The notes beneath the pieces are model-generated. The model saw only the letters and a program-made list of their open reading frames with translations, did no database searches and was not told where the DNA came from. From the NCBI GenBank assembly GCA_913055825.1, contig CAJXKB010000018.1:1-42324 (forward strand): a stretch of 42,324 nt of DNA, given 5' to 3'. Made by a program: the position numbers and the translations under genes. Of the stretch, positions 17,152 to 25,455 are shown in pieces; position 1 is the stretch's first letter; every line of letters begins with the position of its first letter. This DNA is from an uncultured Bacteroidota bacterium (GTDB lineage: Bacteria > Bacteroidota > Bacteroidia > Bacteroidales > F082).

Positions 17152-17730
17152 ATGAAGAAAATTGCCGGATTTATAATGTATTTGTTAGGCTGGGAAATTA
17201 CGGGCAAGTTACCTCCTGAAATAAAAAAGGCTGTGATTATTGTTGCACCACATACTTCTTTATGGGATTTTGTTTATGGTCGCTTGGCATTTTGGATGTT
17301 GGGACTGCCTGTGAAGTTTATGATTACGGCCAAGTATTTTAAACCGCTTTTAGGATGGCTTTTAACAATTTTAGGCGGCGAACCTGTAACAAATAGTCAC
17401 CCGGCTCGTCAATTATTTGAAATATTATCCAAATTTAAAACATTTGATACTTTTTATGTTGTTATTACACCGGAGGGAACACGTGCTTTAGTCAAAAATT
17501 GGAAAAAAGGTTTTTACCAAATAGCGCGAAGTGCAGAAGTTCCCGTTGTACTGGCATTCATTGATTATAAATTTAAAAAAGGAGGACTTGGCCCGGTGTT
17601 TTATCCTTCCGGCGATTTCGAGAAGGATTTGCCTGAGATTGAACAGTTTTATCTTAACTTTAATGCCAGGCATCCCGAGCGTTATAACTTAAGTCCGCAA
17701 AACAGAAAATCAACCAACCAAAAAGATTAA
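17152..17730 (+). CDS. PlsC-like acyltransferase, second tandem paralogue
   Basis: Same superfamily and architecture as the preceding gene. 192 aa, with motif I HTSLWD (H34, D39) and motif III PEGTR (107-111), both at the same positions as in its neighbour. The shared ending ERYNLSPQ / EKFNLSPQ also marks them as duplicates. The loop after PLLGWLLTILGG reads EPVTNSHPARQ rather than IPLDRSAQSN, so the usual Asp-Arg after the glycines is lost, which may mean a different acceptor. The DUF5916 gene starts 8 bases after its stop, so the three are likely one transcript. Activity is inferred from the retained catalytic motif. Confidence 0.8.
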   Translation: MKKIAGFIMYLLGWEITGKLPPEIKKAVIIVAPHTSLWDFVYGRLAFWMLGLPVKFMITAKYFKPLLGWLLTILGGEPVTNSHPARQLFEILSKFKTFDTFYVVITPEGTRALVKNWKKGFYQIARSAEVPVVLAFIDYKFKKGGLGPVFYPSGDFEKDLPEIEQFYLNFNARHPERYNLSPQNRKSTNQKD

Positions 17731-17738
17731 TAAAGACA

Positions 17739-20381
17739 ATGTTCAGACGTTTTACTCATTTAAATATTTTATGGTTCATCTTGATTATTTTGATGATCCC
17801 GATACTCTCATTCGGTCAGATTAAGACACGTTCATATGAAGCTAAAATGCTTCAGGGGCCCCCTCCTGTGATTGACGGGCGTTTATCTGATTCAGCCTGG
17901 CGCGAAGTGCAATGGGGCGATAATTTTACCCAGTTTGAGCCTTATAATCTAAAAGCCCCGTCGCAACAAACAGCTTTTAAAATTCTGTATGATAACAACA
18001 ATCTTTATGTCGGGATTCGTTGCTATGACACTGAGCCTGGTAAAATTGAAAGGCGTTTGTCACGCCGCGACAAAGCCGAAGGTGACTGGGTAGCAATAGG
18101 TATTGACAGCTATAATGATAAACTTACTGCATTTGCATTTTCCACCAATGCCATGGGGGTGAAATTTGATGCGAAATTTGTAAACGATAACGATATGGAT
18201 GCTACCTGGAACCCTGTGTGGTACGTAAAAACATCTATCGATGGCAAGGGTTGGGTTGCCGAAATGAGGATTCCGCTCTCACAACTACGTTTTGCAAAAA
18301 ATAAAAATCATGTTTGGGGTTTGCAACTGATAAGAAGCGAATTTCGTAAACAGGAAACAAGTGTTTGGCAACCTGTTTCCAAAGAAAATTCGGGCTGGGT
18401 TAGCCAATTTGGCTTACTCAAAGGAATTGACAATATTCATCCTAAAAAGGAGGTGGCTATAACACCTTATGCAATGGGAAAGTTGGAAACAGCACCTAAA
18501 GAAACAGGTAATCCTTTTGCAACCGGAAGGACACCAGGCTATTCTCTGGGAATGGATGGAAAGATAGCTGTAACCAACGATTTAACCCTGAATTTTACTA
18601 TTAATCCTGATTTTGGCCAGGTGGAGGCTGATCCGTCACAGGTAAATTTGTCTGCTTTTGAAACGTATTTTCAGGAAAGAAGGCCTTTTTTTGTGGAAGG
18701 AAGCAATATTTTTAATTTCCCGTTAGAAGCAGGTGGCGGTGGTTTTAGCCGTGAAAACTTGTTTTATTCGCGCCGGATTGGTCGCTCACCTCACAACTCT
18801 CCTGACTTACATGATAACGAATATGCAAAGGTGCCTGATGGAACCAGGATTCTCGGTGCTTTTAAACTATCGGGGAAAACCAAAGACGGTTGGTCAATAG
18901 GAGTACTCGAAAGCCTTACTAACTATGAAAAAGCTACCATCGACAGTGCAGGCGTCAGAAGCAAACAGGGGATTGAACCTCTAACCAATTATTTTAATGT
19001 CCGCCTCCAAAAAGACATCAACAAAGGGAAAACCATTGTTGGGGGAATGTTGACGGCCACCAACCGTTTTATAAAAGACAGCTCGCTGATGTATTTGCCC
19101 AATGCAGCTTACACGGGTGGCATCGATTTTCAGAATTTTTGGAAAGATAAAACGTATCAACTTAGTGTGAGACTTATCGGTAGTAGTGTGCACGGAAATC
19201 GTGAAGCCATTACCGATCTTCAGGAAGCTCCTCAGCGCTATTACCAACGTCCGGGTGGATTTCGCTCGGTGGATACCAGTTTGCGTTTATTACAGGGCTC
19301 AGCCATGAGTGTCGGATTCTCGAAAATAGGGCAGGGACACTGGCGTTATGCGCTTAAAACAAGCATGTTAAGCCCTGGACTTGAGTTGAATGACCAAGGG
19401 TATTTGAGCATAGCTGATATGATTAAACTTTCTACAGGGCTTGAGTACGTGATTTGGGAACCCTTTGGTATTTTCAGAACAATGAACTTTCATCTTGGCC
19501 ATTGGATGGGATGGGACTTCACAGGTATGAATACATTTCTGGGGTCAAATTTTAGGTTTAACACACAGTTTAAGAATTATTGGAGATTTGGCTTCCGCGT
19601 TAACCGTAATTTTTTTAATGTGGATCGTCATGAGTTGCGTGGAGGCCCTGCTATACGCATCCCGGGAAATTGGAATTTCGGTGGTTATGTAAGTGGCGAC
19701 CAGCGAAAAAAGCTAACTTTTGGCATTAATTTTAATCGGGGTATTGGCGATCAGGACGAAAGCCATTCGTACAGCATGGGTATGGATGTTTCTTACCAGC
19801 CTGTCCCTGCTTTAAGGTTAACCTTAAGCCCGAATTACAGCAATTCGTTTCGCCGTTTTAAATATGTTTCCGACGAAAACGTGGATGACAATACAATTTA
19901 TCTTGTGTCAAGCCTTAAGCAGGAGATGTTTTCGGCCAATGTCAGGATTAATTTTTCATTTACCCCCGACCTTTCCATTGAGTATTGGGGCCAACCCTTT
20001 ATTTTTTCAGGAAAATACAGCGATTTTAAAAAGGTGATAAGGCCTAATGCCAAAAAGTTTGATGCTCAGTTTTATCAATTCGGCGCAAATGAAATCACAT
20101 ACAACGCTGCTGATAATCAATATTTAATTGATGAAAATGCCAACGGTAATATTGATTTTTTATTGGATAATCCTGATTTTACAGTAGTGGAATTTAGGTC
20201 GAATATGGTTTTGCGCTGGGAGTTTGTGCCCGGCTCAACACTATATTTGGTATGGTCGCAAAGCCGGTCTGACGATATGTCTAATGGTGATTTTCGTTTT
20301 GGGAATAATTTTATTCAGATGTTCGATACTGCACCCACCAATGTGTTTTTGATAAAATTTTCTTATCGGTTTAGCATGTAA
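17739..20381 (+). CDS. DUF5916 domain protein with N-terminal CBM9-like domain, probable outer-membrane barrel
   Basis: Large envelope protein of unknown molecular role, common in Bacteroidetes. 880 aa. A hydrophobic N-terminus (about residues 10-26, ending LSFGQ) is a signal peptide. Next comes a carbohydrate-binding family 9-like domain (PPPVIDGRLSDSAWREV through WVAEMRIPLSQLRF, about residues 40-190). The DUF5916 region follows: INPDFGQVEADPSQVNLSAFETYFQERRPFFVEGSNIF. The C-terminal 500 residues alternate polar and aromatic residues and end in FLIKFSYRFSM, consistent with beta-barrel strands. It is the last gene of the acyltransferase cluster and ends at a bidirectional terminator. Substrate transport or binding at the outer membrane is a guess. 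Confidence 0.85.
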   Translation: MFRRFTHLNILWFILIILMIPILSFGQIKTRSYEAKMLQGPPPVIDGRLSDSAWREVQWGDNFTQFEPYNLKAPSQQTAFKILYDNNNLYVGIRCYDTEPGKIERRLSRRDKAEGDWVAIGIDSYNDKLTAFAFSTNAMGVKFDAKFVNDNDMDATWNPVWYVKTSIDGKGWVAEMRIPLSQLRFAKNKNHVWGLQLIRSEFRKQETSVWQPVSKENSGWVSQFGLLKGIDNIHPKKEVAITPYAMGKLETAPKETGNPFATGRTPGYSLGMDGKIAVTNDLTLNFTINPDFGQVEADPSQVNLSAFETYFQERRPFFVEGSNIFNFPLEAGGGGFSRENLFYSRRIGRSPHNSPDLHDNEYAKVPDGTRILGAFKLSGKTKDGWSIGVLESLTNYEKATIDSAGVRSKQGIEPLTNYFNVRLQKDINKGKTIVGGMLTATNRFIKDSSLMYLPNAAYTGGIDFQNFWKDKTYQLSVRLIGSSVHGNREAITDLQEAPQRYYQRPGGFRSVDTSLRLLQGSAMSVGFSKIGQGHWRYALKTSMLSPGLELNDQGYLSIADMIKLSTGLEYVIWEPFGIFRTMNFHLGHWMGWDFTGMNTFLGSNFRFNTQFKNYWRFGFRVNRNFFNVDRHELRGGPAIRIPGNWNFGGYVSGDQRKKLTFGINFNRGIGDQDESHSYSMGMDVSYQPVPALRLTLSPNYSNSFRRFKYVSDENVDDNTIYLVSSLKQEMFSANVRINFSFTPDLSIEYWGQPFIFSGKYSDFKKVIRPNAKKFDAQFYQFGANEITYNAADNQYLIDENANGNIDFLLDNPDFTVVEFRSNMVLRWEFVPGSTLYLVWSQSRSDDMSNGDFRFGNNFIQMFDTAPTNVFLIKFSYRFSM

Positions 20382-20385
20382 TAAA

Positions 20386-20416
20386 AAAGCCTTACAGTAA
20401 TTCTGTAAGGCTTTGC
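20386..20416. terminator. bidirectional intrinsic terminator
   Basis: A 12-bp perfect stem AAAGCCTTACAG (20386-20397) / CTGTAAGGCTTT (20403-20414) with a 5-nt loop. It is flanked by A and T runs on the two sides and serves both the DUF5916 gene and the convergent RRM gene. Confidence 0.88.
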
Positions 20417-20433
20417 TTTGTTTTTGTTATGGT

Positions 20434-20697
20434 CTAGTAACGATCCCTTCTTGGGGGTTTTGCTTCGTTAACTACCAAATCACGGCCATTCAAATTGTAT
20501 CCGTTTAATTCAGAAATAGCAGTTGCGGCATCTTCATCTGAAGTGAAGGTAACAAATCCAAATCCTTTTGAACGATTGGTAAATTTGTCTTTTAAAATAA
20601 CTAAATCCTCTACTTCGCCTTGTTGGGTAAAGAGGTTGCGTAAGTCGTCTTCGCTTGCGCTCCATGCAATGTTCCCAACGAATAATTTTTTTGACAT
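20434..20697 (-). CDS. RNA-binding protein, single RRM domain
   Basis: A glycine-poor, single-RRM protein of 87 aa, the type found widely in Bacteroidetes and cyanobacteria and often linked to cold or RNA chaperone roles. RNP2 is LFVGNI (5-10) and RNP1 is KGFGFVTF (44-51). The spacing DLRNLFTQQGEVEDLVILKDKFTNRS is textbook RRM. It ends in a short basic tail, PPRRDRY. Its own promoter box lies at 20757-20765, giving a 5' leader of about 55 bases, and its end faces the terminator at 20386-20416. RNA targets are not predictable. Confidence 0.93.
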   Translation of the reverse strand: MSKKLFVGNIAWSASEDDLRNLFTQQGEVEDLVILKDKFTNRSKGFGFVTFTSDEDAATAISELNGYNLNGRDLVVNEAKPPRRDRY

Positions 20698-20756
20698 AAT
20701 AATAAAATAAATAAATAAAAATATTCAGGGTTAGAAAGTTAAAAATCTAATCCTAT

Positions 20757-20765
20757 GCAAACATA
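20757..20765 (-). promoter_or_regulatory. -7 promoter box of the RRM gene
   Basis: On the minus strand this reads TATGTTTGC, a TAnnTTTGC match, 59 bases before the start codon. Confidence 0.55.
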
Positions 20766-20840
20766 GTTATTTTATTGTACCTGTGACTTTTTTTATGAAT
20801 TATTTTTGGAAACATTTATCACTTAACAAATACAGACACT

Positions 20841-21137
20841 ATGGAAATTACTAATCAAAACAAAAGACTTGTCACTATTTTGGCAACTGCAATAGCCATA
20901 CTATTAATACCACTTATAGCGATGAAATTTACTAACGAAGTGAATTGGGAAATTTCTGATTTTCTAGTCGCTGGTATTTTATTGATTGGAACAGGACTAA
21001 CACTAGAATTTATTTTAAGGAAAATAAAGACCTTACGATATAGAATTCTATTTGGAATAACATTGTTCGTGGTCCTATTTGTTATTTGGGCAGAACTTGC
21101 AGTTGGAATTTTCGGAACACCATTTGCTGGTAGCTAA
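20841..21137 (+). CDS. small membrane protein of unknown function
   Basis: 98 aa with three predicted membrane segments (about residues 10-28, 40-58 and 67-92) and a short polar start. The first and second segments are separated by a polar turn (KFTNEVNWEISD), the second and third by a basic cytosol-like loop (LRKIKTLRYR). The end, ELAVGIFGTPFAGS, is distinctive. I recognise no named domain. It looks like a small conserved Bacteroidetes membrane protein. It stands alone, downstream of a divergent RRM gene, and the nearest terminator is about 190 bases beyond its stop. No function is claimed. Confidence 0.75.
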   Translation: MEITNQNKRLVTILATAIAILLIPLIAMKFTNEVNWEISDFLVAGILLIGTGLTLEFILRKIKTLRYRILFGITLFVVLFVIWAELAVGIFGTPFAGS

Positions 21138-21325
21138 AAAAAGCACAATTGACGAGCAAAACATAAAAAAGCTGATAGATATAATAAAACGATGTATGGG
21201 TAAACTCAAGATATAGGGAAGCGACAAAGAAAATGATAAAATAAACGAAATGAGACATTAATTTAAAGACGAAAAGCTGCAAACCGCTTGCAAATAACAA
21301 AACGAATGAAAAATGAACAGACACA

Positions 21326-21360
21326 AAAAAGCCGCTAACCAACTGATTAACGGCTTTTTA
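21326..21360. terminator. bidirectional terminator after tRNA-Val
   Basis: A 13-position stem with one mismatch, AAAAAGCCGCTAA (21326-21338) / TTAACGGCTTTTT (21347-21359). It lies immediately beyond the 3' end of the minus-strand tRNA-Val and also faces the + strand membrane-protein gene. The AT-rich 21138-21325 before it holds nothing else recognisable. Confidence 0.8.
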
Positions 21361-21365
21361 TTTGG

Positions 21366-21440
21366 TGGGAACTACTGGATTCGAACCAGTGACCCCCTGC
21401 TTGTAAGGCAGGTGCTCTGAACCAGCTGAGCTAAGCTCCC
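21366..21440 (-). tRNA. tRNA-Val(UAC)
   Basis: 75-nt tRNA on the minus strand. The acceptor is GGGAGCT with AGTTCCC (one G-U), discriminator A at 21366. The anticodon stem is CCTGC/GCAGG with loop CTTACAA; anticodon TAC corresponds to + strand 21403-21405. The T-arm ACTGG-TTCGAAT-CCAGT is intact. No CCA is encoded. It is transcribed behind an aberrant tRNA-like copy from the promoter at 21542-21572 and ends at the hairpin 21326-21360. Confidence 0.96.
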
Positions 21441-21449
21441 TTGTTTTTT

Positions 21450-21527
21450 TAAGAACTTCACTCTAAAGGCCAGTGACCCTCCCGACTTGTCAGTCGGGAT
21501 TCTCTGAACCAGCTGAGCTAAGCTCCC
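21450..21527 (-). pseudogene. aberrant tRNA-Val-like copy (anticodon GAC region), probably non-functional
   Basis: The first 26 bases (GGGAGCT through GGTTCAGAG) are identical to the adjacent tRNA-Val, and GGGTCACTGG is shared later. Segment lengths match the real tRNA except for the anticodon arm, which is 3 nt longer and forms a perfect 7-bp hairpin TCCCGAC-TGACAA-GTCGGGA with a 6-nt loop. The T-arm no longer pairs and lacks TTCGAAT. The acceptor 3' strand is AGTTCTT, giving two extra G-U pairs. It is a damaged duplicate; the remaining GAC hints at a former tRNA-Val(GAC). Confidence 0.7.
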
Positions 21528-21541
21528 CAAATTTTGAGAGT

Positions 21542-21572
21542 GCAAATATACACTCTTATTTTATTTTGACAA
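21542..21572 (-). promoter_or_regulatory. promoter of the tRNA-Val pair
   Basis: On the minus strand: TTG (21572-21570), a 19-base spacer, and TATATTTGC (21550-21542). This is a full match to both Bacteroidetes promoter elements. Confidence 0.75.
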
Positions 21573-21629
21573 CATTTTATTTAGAAAAAAATCCCTTATC
21601 TAATGTAACTTTCGCTATTGCTTCTTTGT

Positions 21630-21638
21630 TATTTTTGC
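21630..21638 (+). promoter_or_regulatory. -7 promoter box of tamL
   Basis: TATTTTTGC, a TAnnTTTGC match, 18 bases before the proposed TTG start codon at 21657. It excludes the upstream in-frame TTG at 21618. Confidence 0.55.
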
Positions 21639-21656
21639 AATTTAGGATCTACGAAT

Positions 21657-24020
21657 TTGAAAGTAGTAAGATTTAGTAAAGCTGGTTTGGTTTTTCTTTT
21701 GCTGGGTGTATTTACGGCCTGTTCGGTGCAGAAATATATCCCGGAACAGTCGTTGTTGCTTAACAAGAATAAACTCCTGATCGACAACCATAATTATCCG
21801 GAAATCCAAGCCGGCGATATATTGCCTTATATTCAACCTAAACCTAACAGACGATTTTTATTCACTCGTATTCCGTTGTGGTATTACTACCGCCATGCAA
21901 ATCATCCTACCAAAATAAATACCTTAATCAATAAAAAATTTAGAGAAGAACCTGCCTATTTTTATGCAGATGATGCTAAAAATAGTGTGCGAAAGATTCA
22001 AAGATACCTTAATGACATTGGCTTTTTTCATTCAAAAATTACTTACCAATTTATTAAAAGAGGTAAATTAATTGATGTGGTTTATCACATTACACCATCC
22101 AGTCCGTACCGATACGATAGTATTGTTTATCAGGTTCAGGATTCGGCTTTGTTGCCTTTTATCAAAAAAAACCTGAAAAACAGCCTCCTGAAAAAAGGGG
22201 ATATTTATAATGCTTATACAATGGATGATGAGCGTAACCGTATTACTTCTGATCTGCGAAACAACGGGTATTTTCATTTTAACAGAAATTATATTCAGTA
22301 TCAAATAGATACGAATTTGAGAAAAAAGGGTATGCTTGTGCAGATAAGTATTTTAAATAAAGAAGTCCCTGATGGGGAGAACCCCGGCCAATTAATATCA
22401 TTGCCTCATCAGCGGTATTTTATAAAAAATGTTTGGGTTATCCCTGATTATCATCCCCTGGCGCATCCTGTTTACGATACTTTAAAGCATATCATCCATT
22501 TTAAGGGCGACACAACAGGATATGGTTACTGGTTCTTATGTAATAAGAATCAGCGGTTTAATTTGCATACTTTTGATGATGCTATATACATAAAACCTAT
22601 GCAGGCGTATTCGGATGCGCATGTACAGCAAACCTATAAAAGATTGTTTAATTTTCCGCTTTTACGATCGGTCAACATAAATTTTGATACAACAAATGCG
22701 AGAGCCGACACCCTTACACGTTGGAAGTACTTGAATGCAAGGATTAAAATGCAAACAGCCAAACTTAATGCTTTTTCAGTGGAAACGATGGGCACTAATT
22801 CGAGTGGTAATTTGGGGGTTAATGGTGTGTTGGCTTTTACTAACCGTAATATTTTTAAGCGTGCCGAAGTTTTTCGTTTGCGTTTAATGGGTGGCTTTGA
22901 GGCTCAAAACCTGAAGGCTCTTACATCCGATTCCACAGGCATGGCTGTATCTGGAACCAGGGGCTTTTTTAATACTTTTGAGGCGGGCATTGATGCGACA
23001 CTCTTTTTCCCCATGGCACTGTTTCCTTTTCGGAATATACATTTACCCGGGAATCCGGAAACTCACATGGGGCTTGGTTTTAATTACCAGTTAAGGCCTT
23101 ATTATTCGAGGGATATAACCAATATGGACGTGGGTTATACATGGAATCAAACTAAACTGATTAAGCATATTTTTACACCCATCAATATCAATTTTGTAAA
23201 GATAAACCCTTCGCGTGAATTTCAAAATATTTTAGATAAAGAAACCAATCAGCGCCTTAAAGAACAGTATTCCGACCATATGATTGTGGGCCTGAAATAC
23301 AGTTTTATCCTGAACAATCAACAACCGCATCAAGTGGGGAACTTCAATTATCTTCGGCTCGATTTTGAGAGCTCGGGTAATTTATTAAATGCAGTGAATA
23401 AAATTTTTGGAAACCGGTTGTCTTCTCAAGGTTACTATAATGTTTTTGGGATTCGCTATTCGCAATACGTTCGTTTCATGGGTGATTATCGTCATTATAT
23501 TCATTTTGATAATCAGGGAACAGCACTGGTTTTTCGCGGATTGGTGGGATTGGCAATACCTTATGGCAATTCAAATGATATTCCCTTCGAAAAAGGTTTT
23601 TATGCGGGAGGTGCTAATGATATGCGTGGGTGGAAGTTTCGCACATTGGGCCCGGGAGCTTTCCAGTCAGAAGACGGTTACGAACGGATTGGAGATATCC
23701 AACTGGAAACTAATGTAGAATATCGTTTCTCAATTTATCATGTTGTGAAAGGGGCACTTTTTGTGGATGCCGGTAATATCTGGAATTATCATGCAACGGA
23801 AACTTATCCCGGAGGGCAATTTCAATGGAACAACTTTATAAAACAAATGGCGCTGGATGGTGGTTTTGGAATACGCCTCGATTTCTCGTATTTTATTTTC
23901 CGGGTTGATGCAGCCCTGCCTTTGCACGATCCTTCCCGCCCTGCAGGAGCACAGTGGCGTTTCAGCGGACTTCAATGGAAAGATGTGGTAGCAAACTTTG
24001 GGATTGGATACCCTTTTTAA
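21657..24020 (+). CDS. tamL: TamL-like Omp85 family lipoprotein (translocation and assembly module)
   Basis: Outer-membrane Omp85-superfamily protein. The lipidated form of TamA found in Bacteroidetes is called TamL and works with TamB in envelope biogenesis. About 787 aa. The lipoprotein signal peptide is clear (KVVRFSKAGLVFLLLGVFTAC, cysteine 22), followed by SVQKYIPEQSLLLNKNKL, typical of TamL. POTRA-like repeats follow (KIQRYLNDIGFFHSKITY; ERNRITSDLRNNGYFHFNRNYI). The C-terminal half is a 16-strand-type barrel with the hallmark GGANDMRGWKFRTLGPG and ends GIGYPF. The proposed start is TTG at 21657: it gives a clean signal peptide and lies just after the promoter box, whereas no ATG is suitably placed. 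The helicase gene follows after 4 bases. No tamB is next to it, which is unusual. Confidence 0.85.
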   Translation: MKVVRFSKAGLVFLLLGVFTACSVQKYIPEQSLLLNKNKLLIDNHNYPEIQAGDILPYIQPKPNRRFLFTRIPLWYYYRHANHPTKINTLINKKFREEPAYFYADDAKNSVRKIQRYLNDIGFFHSKITYQFIKRGKLIDVVYHITPSSPYRYDSIVYQVQDSALLPFIKKNLKNSLLKKGDIYNAYTMDDERNRITSDLRNNGYFHFNRNYIQYQIDTNLRKKGMLVQISILNKEVPDGENPGQLISLPHQRYFIKNVWVIPDYHPLAHPVYDTLKHIIHFKGDTTGYGYWFLCNKNQRFNLHTFDDAIYIKPMQAYSDAHVQQTYKRLFNFPLLRSVNINFDTTNARADTLTRWKYLNARIKMQTAKLNAFSVETMGTNSSGNLGVNGVLAFTNRNIFKRAEVFRLRLMGGFEAQNLKALTSDSTGMAVSGTRGFFNTFEAGIDATLFFPMALFPFRNIHLPGNPETHMGLGFNYQLRPYYSRDITNMDVGYTWNQTKLIKHIFTPININFVKINPSREFQNILDKETNQRLKEQYSDHMIVGLKYSFILNNQQPHQVGNFNYLRLDFESSGNLLNAVNKIFGNRLSSQGYYNVFGIRYSQYVRFMGDYRHYIHFDNQGTALVFRGLVGLAIPYGNSNDIPFEKGFYAGGANDMRGWKFRTLGPGAFQSEDGYERIGDIQLETNVEYRFSIYHVVKGALFVDAGNIWNYHATETYPGGQFQWNNFIKQMALDGGFGIRLDFSYFIFRVDAALPLHDPSRPAGAQWRFSGLQWKDVVANFGIGYPF

Positions 24021-24024
24021 ACAT

Positions 24025-25452
24025 ATGCAAATAGACTCTGAAATACAAAGTATTACAGCGTGCCTTGGGTTTGATCCTACTACTGATCAACATACGGCTA
24101 TCAGGCATCTTTCGGCTTTCGGCTTAAGCCTTAAGCCTAATCCTATGTATTTACTGAAGGGTTATGCCGGTACGGGCAAAACCAGTCTCATCAGCGCTTT
24201 TGTAAATCATTTGCACCGGCAGGGACGTAAGTTTGTGCTTTTGGCACCCACAGGCCGGGCAGCCAAAGTGTTGTCGCAGTATACCGGTTTCCCGGCACAC
24301 ACTATACACAGGAAAATTTATCATACGGTAATGCAGGCCGACGGGCGCCGCAAGATGGTTACAGCAGTGAACCGTATGCATAATACGGTTTTTATTGTGG
24401 ACGAGGCTTCCATGATTAGTGATTATTCACAGGATCAATCTTTTTCCGTTGGAAACAGCCTGCTTGATGACTTAATGTCTTTTGTTTTTAGCCCCGGCGG
24501 AAATAAATTACTTTTGGTAGGCGATACGGCGCAGCTTCCGCCGGTCGGACTGGCCCTGAGTCCTGCCCTGGATGTCGATTATTTAAAATCAGCATTTAAT
24601 TTAACTGCTTTTTCGTTTGAGATGAAACAGGTAATGCGCCAGTCGATTGATTCGGGAATTCTGGCTTCTGCTACTTATTTGCGTGAAAAAATTAATCAGG
24701 AAGATTTTTCTTTCCCTTTTTTCCTGCAAAGCGATTTCGGACGAGATGTGCAGGTAATTGAGGACGGCATGATGCTGGAAGAGTTAATGCAAACGGCTTT
24801 TGCCGGACAGGATGATTCGGATAGTATTATGGTAACCCGGAGTAATAAAAGTGCCAACCTGTTTAACCGGCAAATCAGGTTGCGAATACAGCAACGTGAA
24901 ATGGAACTGGAAGCCGGTGATGAAATTATGGTGGTGAAGAATAATTATTTCTGGCTTCCCGAAGATTCAACAGCTAATTTTATTGCCAATGGCGATTTGG
25001 CCAGGGTGGTGAGGGTGAACAAGATGGAAGAAATTTACGGTTTTTATTTTGCGGAAGCAGAAATACGCCTGATCGATTATCCCGATGAAAAGGAGATCAC
25101 GGTTAAGTTATTAATGGATACACTTGAAACACCGGGGCCGGGTCTTTCGGCAGCAGACCGTCAACGTCTTTTTGATGAAGTGGAAAAAGATTATCAGTCT
25201 ATCCCAAACCGAAGAAAACGTTTGGCCGAAATGCAAAAAGACCCTTATTTTAATGCTTTGCATATCAAATTTGCGTATGCCATGACTTGTCATAAAACAC
25301 AGGGTGGACAGTGGCCGGTAGTTTTTGTCGAGCAGGGATATGTCAATAAAGATCAGCTTGATATCGAATATCTACGTTGGCTTTATACAGCATTTACACG
25401 GGCAACATCAAAAGTGTATTTGCTGAATTTTAATGCCGAATTTTTCGGTTGA
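24025..25452 (+). CDS. ATP-dependent RecD-like DNA helicase
   Basis: Superfamily 1 helicase of the RecD/AAA_30 plus UvrD_C_2 type, 475 aa from the ATG at 24025, which lies 4 bases after the tamL stop. Motif I is GYAGTGKTS (46-54). Motif II is VDEAS (125-129). Motif III is GDTAQLPPVG (166-175). Motif VI lies near the C-terminus in AMTCHKTQGGQWPVVFVEQ followed by LYTAFTRATSKVYLLNF. An SH3-like insertion probably covers the EAGDEIMVVKNNYFW segment. It lacks the N-terminal domain of full RecD2 (about 720 aa), so it is a short stand-alone helicase with an unknown pathway. It converges on the patatin gene with a 3-base gap and no terminator between them. Confidence 0.9.
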   Translation: MQIDSEIQSITACLGFDPTTDQHTAIRHLSAFGLSLKPNPMYLLKGYAGTGKTSLISAFVNHLHRQGRKFVLLAPTGRAAKVLSQYTGFPAHTIHRKIYHTVMQADGRRKMVTAVNRMHNTVFIVDEASMISDYSQDQSFSVGNSLLDDLMSFVFSPGGNKLLLVGDTAQLPPVGLALSPALDVDYLKSAFNLTAFSFEMKQVMRQSIDSGILASATYLREKINQEDFSFPFFLQSDFGRDVQVIEDGMMLEELMQTAFAGQDDSDSIMVTRSNKSANLFNRQIRLRIQQREMELEAGDEIMVVKNNYFWLPEDSTANFIANGDLARVVRVNKMEEIYGFYFAEAEIRLIDYPDEKEITVKLLMDTLETPGPGLSAADRQRLFDEVEKDYQSIPNRRKRLAEMQKDPYFNALHIKFAYAMTCHKTQGGQWPVVFVEQGYVNKDQLDIEYLRWLYTAFTRATSKVYLLNFNAEFFG

Positions 25453-25455
25453 TTT

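Noticed and set aside
21618-21656. TTG start giving a longer TamL
   Set aside because: It lies upstream of the promoter box and would put extra polar residues before the signal peptide.
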